This document shows positions 8,694-23,166 of a DNA stretch of 64,000 bases, one piece after another. The notes under the pieces are model-generated. The model made no database searches. It saw only the letters and a list, made by a program, of their open reading frames with translations, and was not told where the DNA came from. This stretch comes from Klebsiella quasipneumoniae subsp. quasipneumoniae (GTDB lineage Bacteria > Pseudomonadota > Gammaproteobacteria > Enterobacterales > Enterobacteriaceae). How positions within the stretch are numbered: position 1 is the first letter of the stretch; every line of letters starts with the position of its first letter. The DNA lies in assembly GCF_020525925.1 (NCBI RefSeq), contig NZ_CP084876.1:1240001-1304000 (forward strand). The letters are read 5' to 3'. Made by a program: the position numbers and the translations under genes.

Positions 8694-11267
8694 ATGCGTC
8701 TGGATCGTCTTACCAATAAATTCCAGCTTGCTCTTGCCGATGCCCAGTCGCTCGCACTCGGGCACGACAACCAATTCATCGAACCTCTTCATTTAATGAG
8801 CGCCTTGCTGAATCAGGAAGGGGGATCGGTACGTCCTTTATTAACCTCGGCGGGCGTGAATGCCGGGAAACTGCGCACTGACATCGAACAGGCTCTGAGC
8901 CGTTTACCGCAGGTGGAAGGCACCGGCGGCGATGTACAACCTTCTCAGGATTTAGTGCGGATCCTGAACCTTTGCGACAAGCTGGCGCAAAAGAAAAAGG
9001 ACAATTTTATTTCGTCAGAACTGTTTGTTCTGGCGGCGCTTGAATCACGCGGTACGCTGACCGACCTTTTAAAATCCGCCGGAGCAACAACCGCCAACGT
9101 GACCCAGGCGATTGAACAAATGCGCGGAGGTGAAAGCGTGAACGATCAGGGTGCCGAAGACCAACGTCAGGCATTGAAGAAATTTACCGTCGATCTCACC
9201 GAGCGTGCCGAGCAGGGCAAGCTGGACCCGGTTATCGGCCGTGATGAAGAGATCCGCCGTACCATTCAGGTACTGCAGCGCCGTACCAAAAACAATCCGG
9301 TGCTGATTGGTGAACCCGGGGTGGGTAAAACCGCTATCGTCGAAGGCCTGGCGCAGCGTATCGTCAACGGCGAAGTGCCGGAAGGGCTGAAAGGCCGCCG
9401 GGTGCTGGCGCTGGATATGGGCGCGCTGGTGGCCGGGGCGAAGTACCGCGGTGAGTTTGAAGAGCGTCTGAAAGGCGTGCTGACCGACCTGTCGAAACAG
9501 GAAGGCAACGTCATTCTGTTTATCGATGAACTGCATACCATGGTTGGCGCGGGTAAAGCCGATGGCGCGATGGATGCAGGCAACATGCTCAAGCCGGCGC
9601 TGGCGCGTGGTGAACTGCACTGCGTCGGGGCGACGACGCTTGACGAATACCGTCAGTACATTGAAAAAGACGCTGCGCTGGAGCGCCGCTTCCAGAAAGT
9701 GTTCGTCGCCGAGCCATCGGTAGAAGATACCATCGCTATTCTGCGCGGCCTGAAAGAACGTTATGAACTGCACCACCACGTGCAGATCACTGACCCGGCA
9801 ATCGTGGCGGCGGCGACCTTGTCGCATCGTTACATTGCCGACCGTCAGCTGCCGGATAAAGCCATCGACCTTATCGATGAGGCGGCGTCCAGCATCCGTA
9901 TGCAGATCGACTCGAAGCCGGAAGAGCTGGACCGTCTCGATCGCCGTATCATCCAGTTGAAACTGGAGCAGCAGGCGCTGAAGAAAGAGTCTGATGAGGC
10001 GAGTCTGAAGCGTCTTGATATGCTCAACGAGGAGCTGGCGGATAAAGAACGGCAGTACTCGGTGCTGGAAGAAGAGTGGAAAGCGGAAAAAGCGTCCCTC
10101 TCCGGCACTCAGACCATCAAAGCCGAGCTGGAGCAGGCGAAAATCGCCATCGAACAGGCGCGTCGCGTCGGTGACCTGGCGCGGATGTCTGAGCTGCAGT
10201 ACGGCAAAATTCCGGAACTGGAGAAACAGCTGGCGGCAGCCACTCAGTCCGAAGGGAAAACCATGCGTCTGCTGCGTAATAAAGTGACGGATGCTGAAAT
10301 CGCCGAAGTGCTGGCCCGCTGGACCGGTATCCCTGTCTCCCGCATGATGGAAAGCGAGCGTGACAAACTGCTGCGTATGGAGCAGGAACTGCATCACCGG
10401 GTAATTGGCCAGGATGAGGCGGTTGAAGCGGTATCTAACGCGATTCGCCGCAGCCGCGCTGGGCTATCCGATCCGAACCGACCGATTGGTTCATTCCTGT
10501 TCCTTGGTCCGACCGGGGTCGGTAAAACCGAGCTGTGTAAAACGCTGGCTAACTTTATGTTCGACAGCGACGACGCGATGGTGCGCATCGATATGTCCGA
10601 GTTTATGGAGAAACACTCCGTCTCGCGTCTGGTCGGTGCGCCTCCGGGATACGTCGGTTATGAAGAGGGCGGTTACCTGACCGAGGCGGTGCGCCGTCGT
10701 CCTTATTCCGTCATCCTGCTGGATGAAGTGGAAAAAGCGCACCCGGATGTGTTCAACATCCTGCTGCAGGTACTCGACGACGGGCGCCTCACTGATGGGC
10801 AGGGGAGAACGGTCGACTTCCGTAATACGGTGGTCATCATGACCTCGAACCTCGGTTCCGATCTGATTCAGGAACGGTTCGGCGAGCTGGATTACGGACA
10901 TATGAAAGACCTGGTGCTGGGAGTGGTCAGCCAGAACTTCCGTCCTGAGTTCATCAACCGTATCGATGAAGTGGTGGTCTTCCATCCGCTGGGTGAGAAA
11001 CACATTGCTTCTATTGCCCAGATCCAGCTGCAGCGTCTGTATAAACGTCTGGAAGAGCGCGGATATGAAGTGCGGATGTCCGATGAGGCGCTGAAGCTGC
11101 TAAGCGCCAACGGGTACGATCCGGTATACGGCGCGCGGCCACTGAAACGCGCTATTCAGCAGCAGATTGAGAACCCGTTAGCCCAGCAGATCCTTTCTGG
11201 TGAGCTGATTCCGGGTAAAACCGTCGAGCTGGTAGTGAAAGACGACCGTATCGTGGCAGTGCAGTAA
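8694..11267 (+). CDS. clpB: ATP-dependent disaggregase ClpB (Hsp104 family)
   Basis: Hexameric AAA+ chaperone that, with DnaK/DnaJ/GrpE, pulls polypeptides out of aggregates. It has 857 residues as in E. coli. Domains: Clp N-domain (about 1-145), AAA-1 with Walker A GEPGVGKT and Walker B VILFIDE (about 160-400), the middle coiled-coil domain (about 410-530; [25 protein letters not shown]), AAA-2 with GPTGVGKT and [14 protein letters not shown], and the C-terminal D2 small domain. Pore loops KYRGEF and GYVG are present. The ATG at 8694 follows GGGAGGAG. A second in-frame GTG at about codon 149 ([10 protein letters not shown] region) fits the known internal start of the short ClpB isoform. Confidence 0.98.
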   Translation: MRLDRLTNKFQLALADAQSLALGHDNQFIEPLHLMSALLNQEGGSVRPLLTSAGVNAGKLRTDIEQALSRLPQVEGTGGDVQPSQDLVRILNLCDKLAQKKKDNFISSELFVLAALESRGTLTDLLKSAGATTANVTQAIEQMRGGESVNDQGAEDQRQALKKFTVDLTERAEQGKLDPVIGRDEEIRRTIQVLQRRTKNNPVLIGEPGVGKTAIVEGLAQRIVNGEVPEGLKGRRVLALDMGALVAGAKYRGEFEERLKGVLTDLSKQEGNVILFIDELHTMVGAGKADGAMDAGNMLKPALARGELHCVGATTLDEYRQYIEKDAALERRFQKVFVAEPSVEDTIAILRGLKERYELHHHVQITDPAIVAAATLSHRYIADRQLPDKAIDLIDEAASSIRMQIDSKPEELDRLDRRIIQLKLEQQALKKESDEASLKRLDMLNEELADKERQYSVLEEEWKAEKASLSGTQTIKAELEQAKIAIEQARRVGDLARMSELQYGKIPELEKQLAAATQSEGKTMRLLRNKVTDAEIAEVLARWTGIPVSRMMESERDKLLRMEQELHHRVIGQDEAVEAVSNAIRRSRAGLSDPNRPIGSFLFLGPTGVGKTELCKTLANFMFDSDDAMVRIDMSEFMEKHSVSRLVGAPPGYVGYEEGGYLTEAVRRRPYSVILLDEVEKAHPDVFNILLQVLDDGRLTDGQGRTVDFRNTVVIMTSNLGSDLIQERFGELDYGHMKDLVLGVVSQNFRPEFINRIDEVVVFHPLGEKHIASIAQIQLQRLYKRLEERGYEVRMSDEALKLLSANGYDPVYGARPLKRAIQQQIENPLAQQILSGELIPGKTVELVVKDDRIVAVQ

Positions 11268-11279
11268 GTCACAAAACGA

Positions 11280-11308
11280 CAAAAACGGGCCCAGCGGGCT
11301 CGTTTTTG
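11280..11308 (+). terminator. rho-independent terminator of clpB
   Basis: ACGGGCCC-AGC-GGGCTCGT (one G-T pair) followed by TTTTTG, about 14 bp after the clpB stop codon. Confidence 0.8.
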
Positions 11309-11390
11309 TTTAAAAACCAGGCAAGAATTAAAGCTCAATACCTGATTTGGTTGAAAAGTGAGCGGTTGAATTCTTTTTTTGAATTTATCC

Positions 11391-11418
11391 TTGTCACTTC
11401 AGAATTACCCCCTATAAT
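11391..11418 (+). promoter_or_regulatory. rRNA operon promoter P1
   Basis: -35 TTGTCA (11391-11396), a 16-base spacer and -10 TATAAT (11413-11418), with an A/T-rich UP-like element just upstream (about 11366-11390) and a GC-rich GCGCC discriminator downstream. This is the typical stringently controlled rrn P1 form. Confidence 0.85.
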
Positions 11419-11521
11419 GCGCCTCCACTGACACGGAACAACGGCAAGCAAGCCGCCGGGACAGCAGGATTCAACAGCGAAAGCAACGTTGAAAACCGAC
11501 AGAGAAAAGCAAAATAAGCGC

Positions 11522-11549
11522 TTGACTCTGAATGAGGAAAACGTATTAT
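11522..11549 (+). promoter_or_regulatory. rRNA operon promoter P2
   Basis: -35 TTGACT (11522-11527), 16-base spacer and -10 TATTAT (11544-11549), about 130 bp downstream of P1 as in other enterobacterial rrn operons. Confidence 0.8.
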
Positions 11550-11587
11550 ACGGGACCTCGCGACAGAGCGCTAAAGCGCGTCGCAAC

Positions 11588-11599
11588 TGCTCTTTAACA
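11588..11599 (+). promoter_or_regulatory. leader boxA antitermination site
   Basis: TGCTCTTTAACA is the rrn boxA sequence bound by NusB/S10 for antitermination. It is followed at 11605-11626 by the 5' arm of the 16S RNase III processing stem, which pairs with 13293-13314. Confidence 0.85.
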
Positions 11600-11731
11600 A
11601 TTTATCAGACAATCTGTGTGGGCACTCAAAGTGACATGGATTCTTAACGTCCCCGGACGAAAAATGAATACCAAGTCTCAAGAGTGAACACGTAATTCAT
11701 TACGAAGTTTAATTCTTTGAGCATCAAACTT

Positions 11732-13271
<1,540 letters not shown>

Positions 13272-13292
13272 CCTTAAAGAACCTGCCTTTGT

Positions 13293-13314
13293 AGTGCTCA
13301 CACAGATTGTCTGA
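13293..13314 (+). other. 3' arm of the 16S RNase III processing stem
   Basis: This segment is complementary (with few mismatches) to 11605-11626 upstream of the 16S gene. The two form the long duplex cut by RNase III to release pre-16S. Confidence 0.8.
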
Positions 13315-13356
13315 TGAAAGTAGAGAAGCAAGGCGTCTTGCGATTGAGACTTCAGT

Positions 13357-13432
13357 GTCCCCTTCGTCTAGAGGCCCAGGACACCGCCCTTTCACGGCGG
13401 TAACAGGGGTTCGAATCCCCTAGGGGACGCCA
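13357..13432 (+). tRNA. gltW: tRNA-Glu (anticodon TTC)
   Basis: A 76-nt cloverleaf starting GTCCCCTTCGTCTAGAGG and ending GGGGACGCCA, with encoded CCA. The anticodon stem CCGCC/GGCGG holds loop CTTTCAC, with anticodon TTC at 13391-13393. Located in the 16S-23S spacer as in E. coli rrnB/C/E/G-type operons. Confidence 0.98.
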
Positions 13433-13505
13433 CTTGCTGGTTCGTGAGTGAAAGACGCGTGCCGATATATCTCAAAACTCATCTTCGGGTGATGTTTGAG
13501 ATATT

Positions 13506-13517
13506 TGCTCTTTAAAA
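13506..13517 (+). promoter_or_regulatory. spacer boxA antitermination site
   Basis: TGCTCTTTAAAA in the tRNA-23S spacer is the second boxA of the operon, reinforcing antitermination into the 23S gene. Confidence 0.75.
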
Positions 13518-13610
13518 ATCTGGATCAAGCTGAAAATTGAAACGACACACTGTTTAAGTGTGTTCGAGTCTCTCAAATTTTCGCAATCTGAAGACATCTT
13601 CGGGTTGTGA

Positions 13611-16512
<2,902 letters not shown>

Positions 16513-16609
16513 ACAACGCCGAAGATGTTTTGGCGGATTTGAGAGAAGATTTTCAGCTTCGATACAGATTAGTCGATGCGTCCGCAGGACGTGTTGATAA
16601 AACAGAATT

Positions 16610-16729
16610 TGCCTGGCGGCACTAGCGCGGTGGTCCCACCTGACCCCATGCCGAACTCAGAAGTGAAACGCCGTAGCGCCGATGGTAGTGTGGGGTCTCC
16701 CCATGTGAGAGTAGGGAACTGCCAGGCAT
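16610..16729 (+). rRNA. rrfG: 5S ribosomal RNA
   Basis: A 120-nt gene from TGCCTGGCGGCACTAGCGCG to AACTGCCAGGCAT, whose ends pair as the 5S terminal helix. Confidence 0.97.
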
Positions 16730-16741
16730 CAAATAAAGCAG

Positions 16742-16775
16742 AAAGCCCAGTCGAAAGACCGGGCTCTTTGTTTTG
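16742..16775 (+). terminator. rrn terminator T1
   Basis: AAAGCCCAGTC-GAAA-GACCGGGCTCTTT (one A-C mismatch, one bulge) followed by a T-rich tail, directly after the 5S gene. Equivalent to rrnB T1. Confidence 0.88.
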
Positions 16776-16884
16776 TCTGTTGTCTGTCGGTGAGCGCTCT
16801 CCGGAGGAGGACAAATCCGCCGGGAGCGGATTTGAACGTTGCGCAGCAACGGCCCGGAGGGTGGCGGGCAGGACGCCCGCCATA

Positions 16885-16910
16885 AACTGCCAGGCATCAA
16901 ATAAAGCAGA
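16885..16910 (+). repeat. duplicated 5S 3' end within the terminator region
   Basis: AACTGCCAGGCATCAAATAA, followed by AGCAGA, repeats the end of the 5S gene and its flank at 16717-16742. The same partial duplication is known between T1 and T2 of E. coli rrnB. It is not a second 5S gene. Confidence 0.85.
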
Positions 16911-16941
16911 AAGCCCGGTCGAAAGACCGGGCTTTTTGTTT
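16910..16941 (+). terminator. rrn terminator T2
   Basis: Perfect stem AAAGCCCGGTC / GACCGGGCTTT with a GAAA tetraloop and T-rich tail, following the duplicated 5S end. Confidence 0.9.
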
Positions 16942-16955
16942 TTGCGTTTAAAAAG

Positions 16956-16985
16956 AACCCCGTCCCGAAAGGTGCGGGGTTTTTT
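16956..16985 (+). terminator. third tandem terminator after the rRNA operon
   Basis: AACCCCG / CGGGGTT stem with a loop that itself contains CCGAAAGG, followed by TTTTT. Confidence 0.8.
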
Positions 16986-17003
16986 GCTGTGTGGTGTATG
17001 CCT

Positions 17004-17077
17004 CCCCCGGTGGCGCTGCGCTTACCGGGGCTACGGATCCGTAGCCCGGACAAGGTGCGCAGCACCGCCTCCGGGGA
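17004..17077. repeat. REP pair (BIME) between the rRNA operon and kgtP
   Basis: Two inverted copies of a Klebsiella-type REP unit (CCCCGGTGGCGCTGCGCTTA... and its complement) flank the palindrome CTACGGATCCGTAG at 17031-17044. A single copy of the same unit follows glnB at 53484-53513. The 600 bp between 5S and kgtP otherwise holds the three terminators and a CRP site. Confidence 0.8.
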
Positions 17078-17214
17078 AAATCCCGCCATACCCGCACCAT
17101 TATCTTCATTCAAAGCAACATAAAACCCCGTCATGGCAAACCCTTCGCCATAATCCACTTTTTCCTTGCCTCTGCGCTGGCGTTGATCGCGAAAACCGTG
17201 CTTGCGAAAAAAAA

Positions 17215-17230
17215 TGTGAATGCAATCACA
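17215..17230. promoter_or_regulatory. CRP binding site upstream of kgtP
   Basis: TGTGA-ATGCAA-TCACA fully matches the CRP consensus half-sites. It lies 108 bp before the kgtP start and suggests catabolite control of alpha-ketoglutarate uptake. Confidence 0.85.
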
Positions 17231-17337
17231 TATAAAGATATAACAATTATATAACATTTAGTTTACTAACTAATTTGTCTGCGTGACGTGGTACGCCCGA
17301 CAAGACAGACTGCAGTCTTTGCTGGAGCAATATAACA

Positions 17338-18636
17338 ATGACAGAGAGTAGCATTACCGAACGGGCCGCGCCGGAGCAGGCCGATACCCGTCGTCGTATT
17401 TGGGCAATTGTTGGCGCTTCCTCGGGAAATCTGGTTGAGTGGTTTGATTTTTATGTCTACTCATTCTGCTCGCTCTATTTTGCCCATATCTTCTTTCCCT
17501 CCGGAAATACCACCACTCAACTTTTACAAACGGCAGGCGTATTCGCCGCCGGATTTCTGATGCGTCCTATCGGTGGGTGGCTGTTTGGTCGGATCGCCGA
17601 CCGCCGCGGACGTAAAGCTTCCATGCTTATTTCGGTCTGTATGATGTGCTTTGGTTCACTGGTGATTGCCTGCCTGCCGGGCTACGCGGTCATCGGCACC
17701 TGGGCTCCGGCGCTGCTGCTGTTGGCCCGTCTGTTTCAGGGGCTGTCGGTCGGTGGAGAATATGGCACCAGCGCGACCTATATGAGTGAAGTGGCGATTG
17801 AAGGAAAGAAAGGCTTCTATGCCTCTTTCCAGTACGTCACGTTAATTGGCGGTCAACTGCTGGCGGTATTAGTGGTCGTGGCGCTCCAGCAGGTGCTGAG
17901 CGACGAAGATTTGCATGCCTGGGGATGGCGTATTCCTTTTGCTCTCGGGGCAGTACTGGCTATCGTCGCGCTGTGGCTGCGTCGCCAGCTGGACGAAACC
18001 TCGAAGCAGGAGACCCGGGCGCTGAAAGAGGCTGGCTCATTTAAAGGGTTGTGGCGTAATCGCCGGGCTTTCGTGATGGTGTTGGGCTTTACTGCCGCCG
18101 GATCGCTGACCTTCTATACCTTTACTACCTATATGCAAAAGTATCTGGTCAACACGGCGGGCATGACGGCCAGCACCGCCAGCGTGATCATGACCGCGGC
18201 GCTGTTCGTTTATATGCTGGTTCAACCGCTGTTCGGCGCCTTTTCGGATAAAGTTGGCCGCCGTACCTCCATGCTGTGCTTTGGCGTGCTGGCGACATTA
18301 TTTACCGTGCCTATCCTGAGCGCCTTGCAAAAAGTGAGCTCACCCTATGCTGCCTTCGGCCTGGTGATCTGCGCCTTGCTGATTGTCAGTTTCTATACCT
18401 CGATCAGCGGCATCCTGAAGGCCGAGATGTTCCCGGCGCAGGTTCGCGCGCTTGGGGTAGGGCTGTCCTATGCCGTCGCGAATGCCCTGTTTGGCGGCTC
18501 GGCGGAATATGTCGCGCTGTCGCTGAAATCGGCGGGGATAGAGCACGCGTTCTACTGGTACGTGACGGTGATGGCGGCCATCGCCTTCCTGGTCTCCCTG
18601 ATGCTGCATCGCAAAGGCAAAGGCCTGCGTCTTTAG
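17338..18636 (+). CDS. kgtP: alpha-ketoglutarate:H+ symporter (MFS)
   Basis: Inner-membrane permease that imports alpha-ketoglutarate with protons. It has 432 residues as in E. coli, with about 12 membrane segments. MFS metabolite:H+ symporter motifs are seen: [14 protein letters not shown] at the first segment, [17 protein letters not shown] in loop 2-3, [22 protein letters not shown] in segment 4 and [13 protein letters not shown] in loop 8-9. A CRP site lies upstream. yfiM is convergent 3 bp downstream. Confidence 0.96.
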   Translation: MTESSITERAAPEQADTRRRIWAIVGASSGNLVEWFDFYVYSFCSLYFAHIFFPSGNTTTQLLQTAGVFAAGFLMRPIGGWLFGRIADRRGRKASMLISVCMMCFGSLVIACLPGYAVIGTWAPALLLLARLFQGLSVGGEYGTSATYMSEVAIEGKKGFYASFQYVTLIGGQLLAVLVVVALQQVLSDEDLHAWGWRIPFALGAVLAIVALWLRRQLDETSKQETRALKEAGSFKGLWRNRRAFVMVLGFTAAGSLTFYTFTTYMQKYLVNTAGMTASTASVIMTAALFVYMLVQPLFGAFSDKVGRRTSMLCFGVLATLFTVPILSALQKVSSPYAAFGLVICALLIVSFYTSISGILKAEMFPAQVRALGVGLSYAVANALFGGSAEYVALSLKSAGIEHAFYWYVTVMAAIAFLVSLMLHRKGKGLRL

Positions 18637-18639
18637 CCG

Positions 18640-18963
18640 TTACTGGTGCGCCAGTTGCCAAACAGCGTAGCCGGTGGTCGCGCCGGCTACATCCCAGGCG
18701 AAATCCTTCCAGCTCCAGCCGCTGCCTGCCGGGCGGCTGTCCCAAAGCTCTTTTGAGGCGCCGAGGCTGACGGAAAACATCAGGCCGATAGCAGCGCTGC
18801 GGTCCCGGCTGTAACCCTGATGTTGCGCATATTCATTGCCGGCGGCAGACAGCATCGCCGAGGCCAGAAAATGCTGGGCTTTGTCCTGACCGGACCATGC
18901 ATCATTTGCCATGTGGCTGCAGCCCGTTAACATCAGCGAAGCAATCACGATTATCGTACGCAT
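18640..18963 (-). CDS. yfiM: YfiM lipoprotein, function unknown
   Basis: A 107-residue protein of the YfiM family. The N-terminus [18 protein letters not shown] carries a lipobox (LTGC) giving a lipidated Cys15. The remainder ([60 protein letters not shown]) resembles the small DUF2279-type envelope proteins. It follows pssA on the same strand, beyond a terminator, so may have its own promoter. Role not known. Confidence 0.9.
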   Translation of the reverse strand: MRTIIVIASLMLTGCSHMANDAWSGQDKAQHFLASAMLSAAGNEYAQHQGYSRDRSAAIGLMFSVSLGASKELWDSRPAGSGWSWKDFAWDVAGATTGYAVWQLAHQ

Positions 18964-18974
18964 AGCGCTTCCAG

Positions 18975-18999
18975 AAAAAAGCCCCGTCGAGGCGGGGCT
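18975..18999 (-). terminator. rho-independent terminator of pssA
   Basis: Minus strand AGCCCCG-CCTCGA-CGGGGCT followed by T residues, 6 bp after the pssA stop codon and before yfiM. Confidence 0.85.
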
Positions 19000-19004
19000 G
19001 ATTG

Positions 19005-20360
19005 TCAGAGAATACGGCTGATCAGCCGGTCAATGCGGATCCGCCGCAGTCGGCGGATCAGTTTACGCACTTTCACCGGATAGTCGGCAATACTTTGCAG
19101 ATCCCGATAATGTTTCACCACCGTGGTGTGGGTGCGGATGAGCTTCAGCTCTTTCTCCCGCATGGCTCCCAGCTGCTGCTTTGGATCGTGGATCAAAATG
19201 GCATTTTCCAGATCGAGTCGCCAGGCGCGCGGGTTAAGGTTGTTGCCGGTGAGCAGCATCCACTCGTCGTCAACCCACATGCCCTTCAGGTGGTAGCTGT
19301 TATCGTCATCCTTCCACAGGCGGACGATCAGCTGATCGGTATTCACATAATACTGCAGCCGGCTGAGGAAACGCCGCAGGTTGATCTCATACAGATAAGG
19401 AAGCGCGCCGATGATTTTAAACGGCTGATCTTCCGGAATATAGAAATCGTTAGCGGTTTTATCGCCGACAATAATCTCCACCTGTTTACCGTCGCGCAGC
19501 AGCTGGATGATATTTCTTACCAGCACGGCAGGAAGGTTGAAGTAGGGGGTGCAGATCGTTAACTTGTGCTCGGCACAGGGCATCAGGTGAAAGATAGTTT
19601 TGTTCAGCAGGCTGGATTTCCCCAGGCCTACCAGCGGGGTGACGGAGAGTTCTTCGTCACCGGCGGTGCCGACAAAATGGTAGCTGCGGTCGCGCAGCTC
19701 CTGACGGTACTGGCGAATATCGTTTTTGATTTCCGGACTTTTTGGCCGATCCGGTCTGTCGAGACGATTCACGCCGCGTCCCTGAACCAGATTATTGTCG
19801 ACCCAGTCGAACATGACGTCCGCCATTTTGCCGTTACGGATGCACTGATAGCGGTCATAGCGGTACTTATCATGCTGATGCAGATAAACATCGTTCAGGC
19901 TGGCGCCGCTGTAGAGGACGCAGTCATCGATAATAAAGCCTTTGAAATGGAGAACGCCGAGCGCCTCCCGGGTGTTAATCGGCACGCCGTAAACGGGGAT
20001 CTCTACGCCCGGATTTTCATTGGCCATCCGACAATACCAGTCAGCATTGGTGTTGGAGGCGGCGGCGCCGATACGGCCACGTTGAGCGCGGTGCCAGTCA
20101 ACGAGGACGCGAACATCCAGTTGCGGACGCTGACGTTTGGCGTCATAAAGGGCCTGCAAAATTCCTTTTCCGCCATCATCTTGCTCCAGGTAGAGCGCAA
20201 TAATGCATATACGCTGAGTGGCGTTGGCAATCCGGGTCAGTAACGCTTCCCTGAAATCCGCAGGGGCGTAAAAGAACTCTACATCATCAACTGACTGAGA
20301 AAGCTTAGGGAGTTGGGCAAGGTGTTGTTGATGTTTATTACGCTTAAATTTTGACAACAT
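19005..20360 (-). CDS. pssA: CDP-diacylglycerol-serine O-phosphatidyltransferase
   Basis: Makes phosphatidylserine, the precursor of phosphatidylethanolamine, from CDP-diacylglycerol and serine. It has 451 residues as in E. coli. It belongs to the phospholipase D superfamily, with two HKD-type motifs: [20 protein letters not shown] (about 137) and [24 protein letters not shown] (about 357). The basic C-terminus ([16 protein letters not shown]) fits its peripheral membrane and ribosome association. ATG at 20360 preferred; the codon before it is GTG in frame. Confidence 0.96.
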   Translation of the reverse strand: MLSKFKRNKHQQHLAQLPKLSQSVDDVEFFYAPADFREALLTRIANATQRICIIALYLEQDDGGKGILQALYDAKRQRPQLDVRVLVDWHRAQRGRIGAAASNTNADWYCRMANENPGVEIPVYGVPINTREALGVLHFKGFIIDDCVLYSGASLNDVYLHQHDKYRYDRYQCIRNGKMADVMFDWVDNNLVQGRGVNRLDRPDRPKSPEIKNDIRQYRQELRDRSYHFVGTAGDEELSVTPLVGLGKSSLLNKTIFHLMPCAEHKLTICTPYFNLPAVLVRNIIQLLRDGKQVEIIVGDKTANDFYIPEDQPFKIIGALPYLYEINLRRFLSRLQYYVNTDQLIVRLWKDDDNSYHLKGMWVDDEWMLLTGNNLNPRAWRLDLENAILIHDPKQQLGAMREKELKLIRTHTTVVKHYRDLQSIADYPVKVRKLIRRLRRIRIDRLISRIL

Positions 20361-20480
20361 CACAGTGCGTTTCTTCTCTGTTTATTGAAGGGTCTTCTGT
20401 ACCATGCAGACGACGTAAGCGGGCAATAATACCATTACTACCCGCTAATGTGGTCAACAATTGCGGTCAGCGTCGCGCGA

Positions 20481-23132
20481 TTATCCCTGATTCAGGGGCA
20501 GCGACAGACTGACAATCCCATCTTCCAGCTGAATATCAACGGTGAATCCCAGCTTTCTGGCGAGGCCGATCATGCCTCGGTTATTCGGCATCGTAATCCC
20601 ATTCAGCCGTTGCAGGCCATGGCTTTGCGTATAGGCGATCAGCTTTTCCAGCAGCCTTCGCCCCAGGCCTAACCCTTTCAAATCTGAACGGACCAGCACA
20701 GCAAACTCGGCATCAATATTGTCAGGGTCGGAGATCGCCCGCGTCACGCCGAGGATCTCGCTCTGTTCCGCGGTGGTCCTGACGGCGACGAACGCCATTT
20801 CTCGATCGTAGTCGATCTGGGTCATATTGGCTAAGTCGTCATGGGTAAATTCGTTGATCTCACTAAAATAGCGATAATAGAGATCTTCTTTGGTGACCTG
20901 AGCGATAAACGCGAGCAACTGCGGTTCATCTTCCGGAAGGATCGGCCGGAACAGACAGCGATCGCCATTTTTCATCACCACCCACTCCTCCAGCTGGTGC
21001 GGATAGGGACGAATAGCGAGACGGCTTTCACTGTCGCCGCTAAAGGGAGCAAGCCCCAGGGTAACGTCCAGCGCCGTAAACTCGTTGCCGGAGGCGAGCA
21101 GGGGGTGAATATCCAGTCGCTGGATCTCCGGGCAGTCGACGATCAGGTTCGAGACCTGAACCAGCAGCTGGCTTAAGCCTGCGATATCCAGCGGTCGCAA
21201 TGCGCTGCGGCCGCGGATCTTCTTATTTTTGATCGCCTGGATCACCAGATAACGCGCCAGGTTCATATTCAGCGGCGGCAGCGCCACAGCGGCCTGGTCC
21301 TCGGCCCGCCACTCCACGCCGCCTTCGCCCAGCATAATCAACGGGCCGAAGAGGGGATCGTGCTCAACCACCACTCTCAGCTCCTGGGCGCCGGCGCGAT
21401 TGGCCATACTCTGCACCAGCAGGCCATGAATGCGCGCCTGGGGCCAGGCCAGCCTGACGCGATCGATCATCGCATCCGCTGCCTGCTGTACTTCTGCCGC
21501 GGTACGCAGATACAACATAACCCCCTGTACTTCTGATTTGTGCGGAATATCCGGGGAACGCAGCTTCAACGCAACCGGATAGCCTATCTGCTCAGCGATA
21601 TGCACCGCTTCCGCGCTGTCAGCGGCGATCCAGGTTGGCAGTGTGTGGATACCGTAGGCCCGGAGCACCGGGCTGACCTCGTGGGTATCCAGCGTAGTGG
21701 CGCCGTCATCTATCGCTTGCTGGAGCAGAGCATGCGCTTCGCTGGTATTGGCGGTTAACGAGTCCGGCAGCACTGGAGTCTCGCGCAGCTGTTTCTGGTT
21801 ACGGCGGTACTCGACCATATGCATAAAGGCGGTGATGGTGCCCTCCGGCGTACGGTAGGTGGGAAGGCCGGCATCGCTGAACAGCCGTCGCGCCTCCTGG
21901 GAAGAGAATTCGCCGCACCAGTTGGTCAGCACGGTGACATATTTGCCACGCGGATGGTGCTTCAGGGCGTCTATCAGCGCCAGGGCGCTCTCGGTGCCCG
22001 GCGCGGCGGCGCTGGGCGAGTGGATCACCAGCAGCGCGTCGTAGTCCTGACTGTTAAGCAGAATGTTCACCGCCCGCTGATAGTGTTCGCTGCTGGCGTC
22101 ATCGCGTAGATCCAGTGGGTTGGCGATCTCAACGCCGCCCGGCAGCGCCTGGCGCAGGGCGCCGCGCGTCTCCTCGCTGAGGGTCGCCAGCTTACCGTTA
22201 CGCAACCAAAGCTCATCCAGCGCCAGCGCCGCCGGCGCCGCGCCGTTGCTGACGATCATCAGTTTTTCACCGCGCAGCGGGCGCATATGGCTCAGGGTTT
22301 CTACGGCGGAGAACAGCTCATGGGTATCCTGGACCCGCAGCAGACCAGCACGCTGGATGGCCGCATCCCATGCCGGATCCATCCCTGAATTGACGTGCAA
22401 CAGTTTCTGCGCCGCGGGACTACGGCCGCTTTTGATCACCAGGATTGGCTTGTTTCGCGAGGCGCTGCGCGCGGCGGAGACAAACCGGCGCGCGTCGCTG
22501 AGATGCTCAAGGTAAAGCAAAATGGCGCTGGTTTTGCTGTCGCGGGCCAGAAAGTCCAACAGGTCATCGACATCTATATCCAGGCTATCGCCCAGCGCGA
22601 TGAAGTAGGAAAACCCCATCTCGCGCTGTTGCGCCCAGTCAAGGATGGTGTTGGAGACGGCGGCCGACTGCGAGATAAAGGCCAGTTTACCGCGGTGGAT
22701 CGCGACCGGCGAAAAGCTGGCGTTCAGGCCTTGCCACGGCGCCAGCAGCCCCAGGCTGTTTGGGCCGAGCAGGCGCATCTGATAGCGCGCAGCGCATTCG
22801 AGCAGCGCCGGATACTGTTCCGGCTGCGAAGAGAGGATGATGCAGGTCTTGCAGCCTTTCTGCCCCAGGGCTTCGAGCAACTCGAGATTACGTCGCGCGT
22901 TGGTACAAAGCACCGCCAGATCCGGCGTAAACGGCAGCTTCTCAATGGTGGGCCACGCCAGCACCCCAAGCACCGCCTTCCAGGCGGGGGTCACCGGCAG
23001 TACCGGGCCATTGAAGCCGCCGGCTAGCAGGTTGCGCATCATGAGATAGCCAGCGCGCTGCGGCTTCATTGATGCGCCAATAACGGCGATGGATTTTGGT
23101 CGCAGCAGCGCTTCCAGGCCTCGTTGGCTCAT
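20481..23132 (-). CDS. patZ: protein lysine acetyltransferase PatZ (Pat/YfiQ)
   Basis: Acetylates lysines using acetyl-CoA; the Salmonella Pat homologue inactivates acetyl-CoA synthetase. It has 883 residues. The N-terminal two-thirds is an NDP-forming acyl-CoA synthetase-like region: CoA-binding (LLRPKSIAVIGASMKPQRAGY), ligase-CoA (LAFISQSAAVSNTILDWAQQR) and ATP-grasp (YPVALKLRSPDIPHKSEVQGV). The C-terminal GNAT domain (about 720-883) includes the acetyl-CoA loop RSDLKGLGLGRRLLEKLI. Followed by pssA on the same strand after 120 bp; tapT ends 34 bp upstream, so tapT and patZ may be co-transcribed. Confidence 0.95.
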   Translation of the reverse strand: MSQRGLEALLRPKSIAVIGASMKPQRAGYLMMRNLLAGGFNGPVLPVTPAWKAVLGVLAWPTIEKLPFTPDLAVLCTNARRNLELLEALGQKGCKTCIILSSQPEQYPALLECAARYQMRLLGPNSLGLLAPWQGLNASFSPVAIHRGKLAFISQSAAVSNTILDWAQQREMGFSYFIALGDSLDIDVDDLLDFLARDSKTSAILLYLEHLSDARRFVSAARSASRNKPILVIKSGRSPAAQKLLHVNSGMDPAWDAAIQRAGLLRVQDTHELFSAVETLSHMRPLRGEKLMIVSNGAAPAALALDELWLRNGKLATLSEETRGALRQALPGGVEIANPLDLRDDASSEHYQRAVNILLNSQDYDALLVIHSPSAAAPGTESALALIDALKHHPRGKYVTVLTNWCGEFSSQEARRLFSDAGLPTYRTPEGTITAFMHMVEYRRNQKQLRETPVLPDSLTANTSEAHALLQQAIDDGATTLDTHEVSPVLRAYGIHTLPTWIAADSAEAVHIAEQIGYPVALKLRSPDIPHKSEVQGVMLYLRTAAEVQQAADAMIDRVRLAWPQARIHGLLVQSMANRAGAQELRVVVEHDPLFGPLIMLGEGGVEWRAEDQAAVALPPLNMNLARYLVIQAIKNKKIRGRSALRPLDIAGLSQLLVQVSNLIVDCPEIQRLDIHPLLASGNEFTALDVTLGLAPFSGDSESRLAIRPYPHQLEEWVVMKNGDRCLFRPILPEDEPQLLAFIAQVTKEDLYYRYFSEINEFTHDDLANMTQIDYDREMAFVAVRTTAEQSEILGVTRAISDPDNIDAEFAVLVRSDLKGLGLGRRLLEKLIAYTQSHGLQRLNGITMPNNRGMIGLARKLGFTVDIQLEDGIVSLSLPLNQG

Positions 23133-23166
23133 ACCGGTCTCCTTTCATCCCAGTGACCGAATGATT

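Noticed and set aside
16885..16905. Possible second 5S rRNA gene
   Set aside because: Only the last about 13 bases of 5S are repeated; the same remnant is known in the E. coli rrnB T1-T2 region.
16576..17235. Long ORFs on both strands across the 5S gene and terminators
   Set aside because: They arise from the repeated terminator stems and GC-rich REP sequence; the region is explained by 5S rRNA, three terminators and a BIME.
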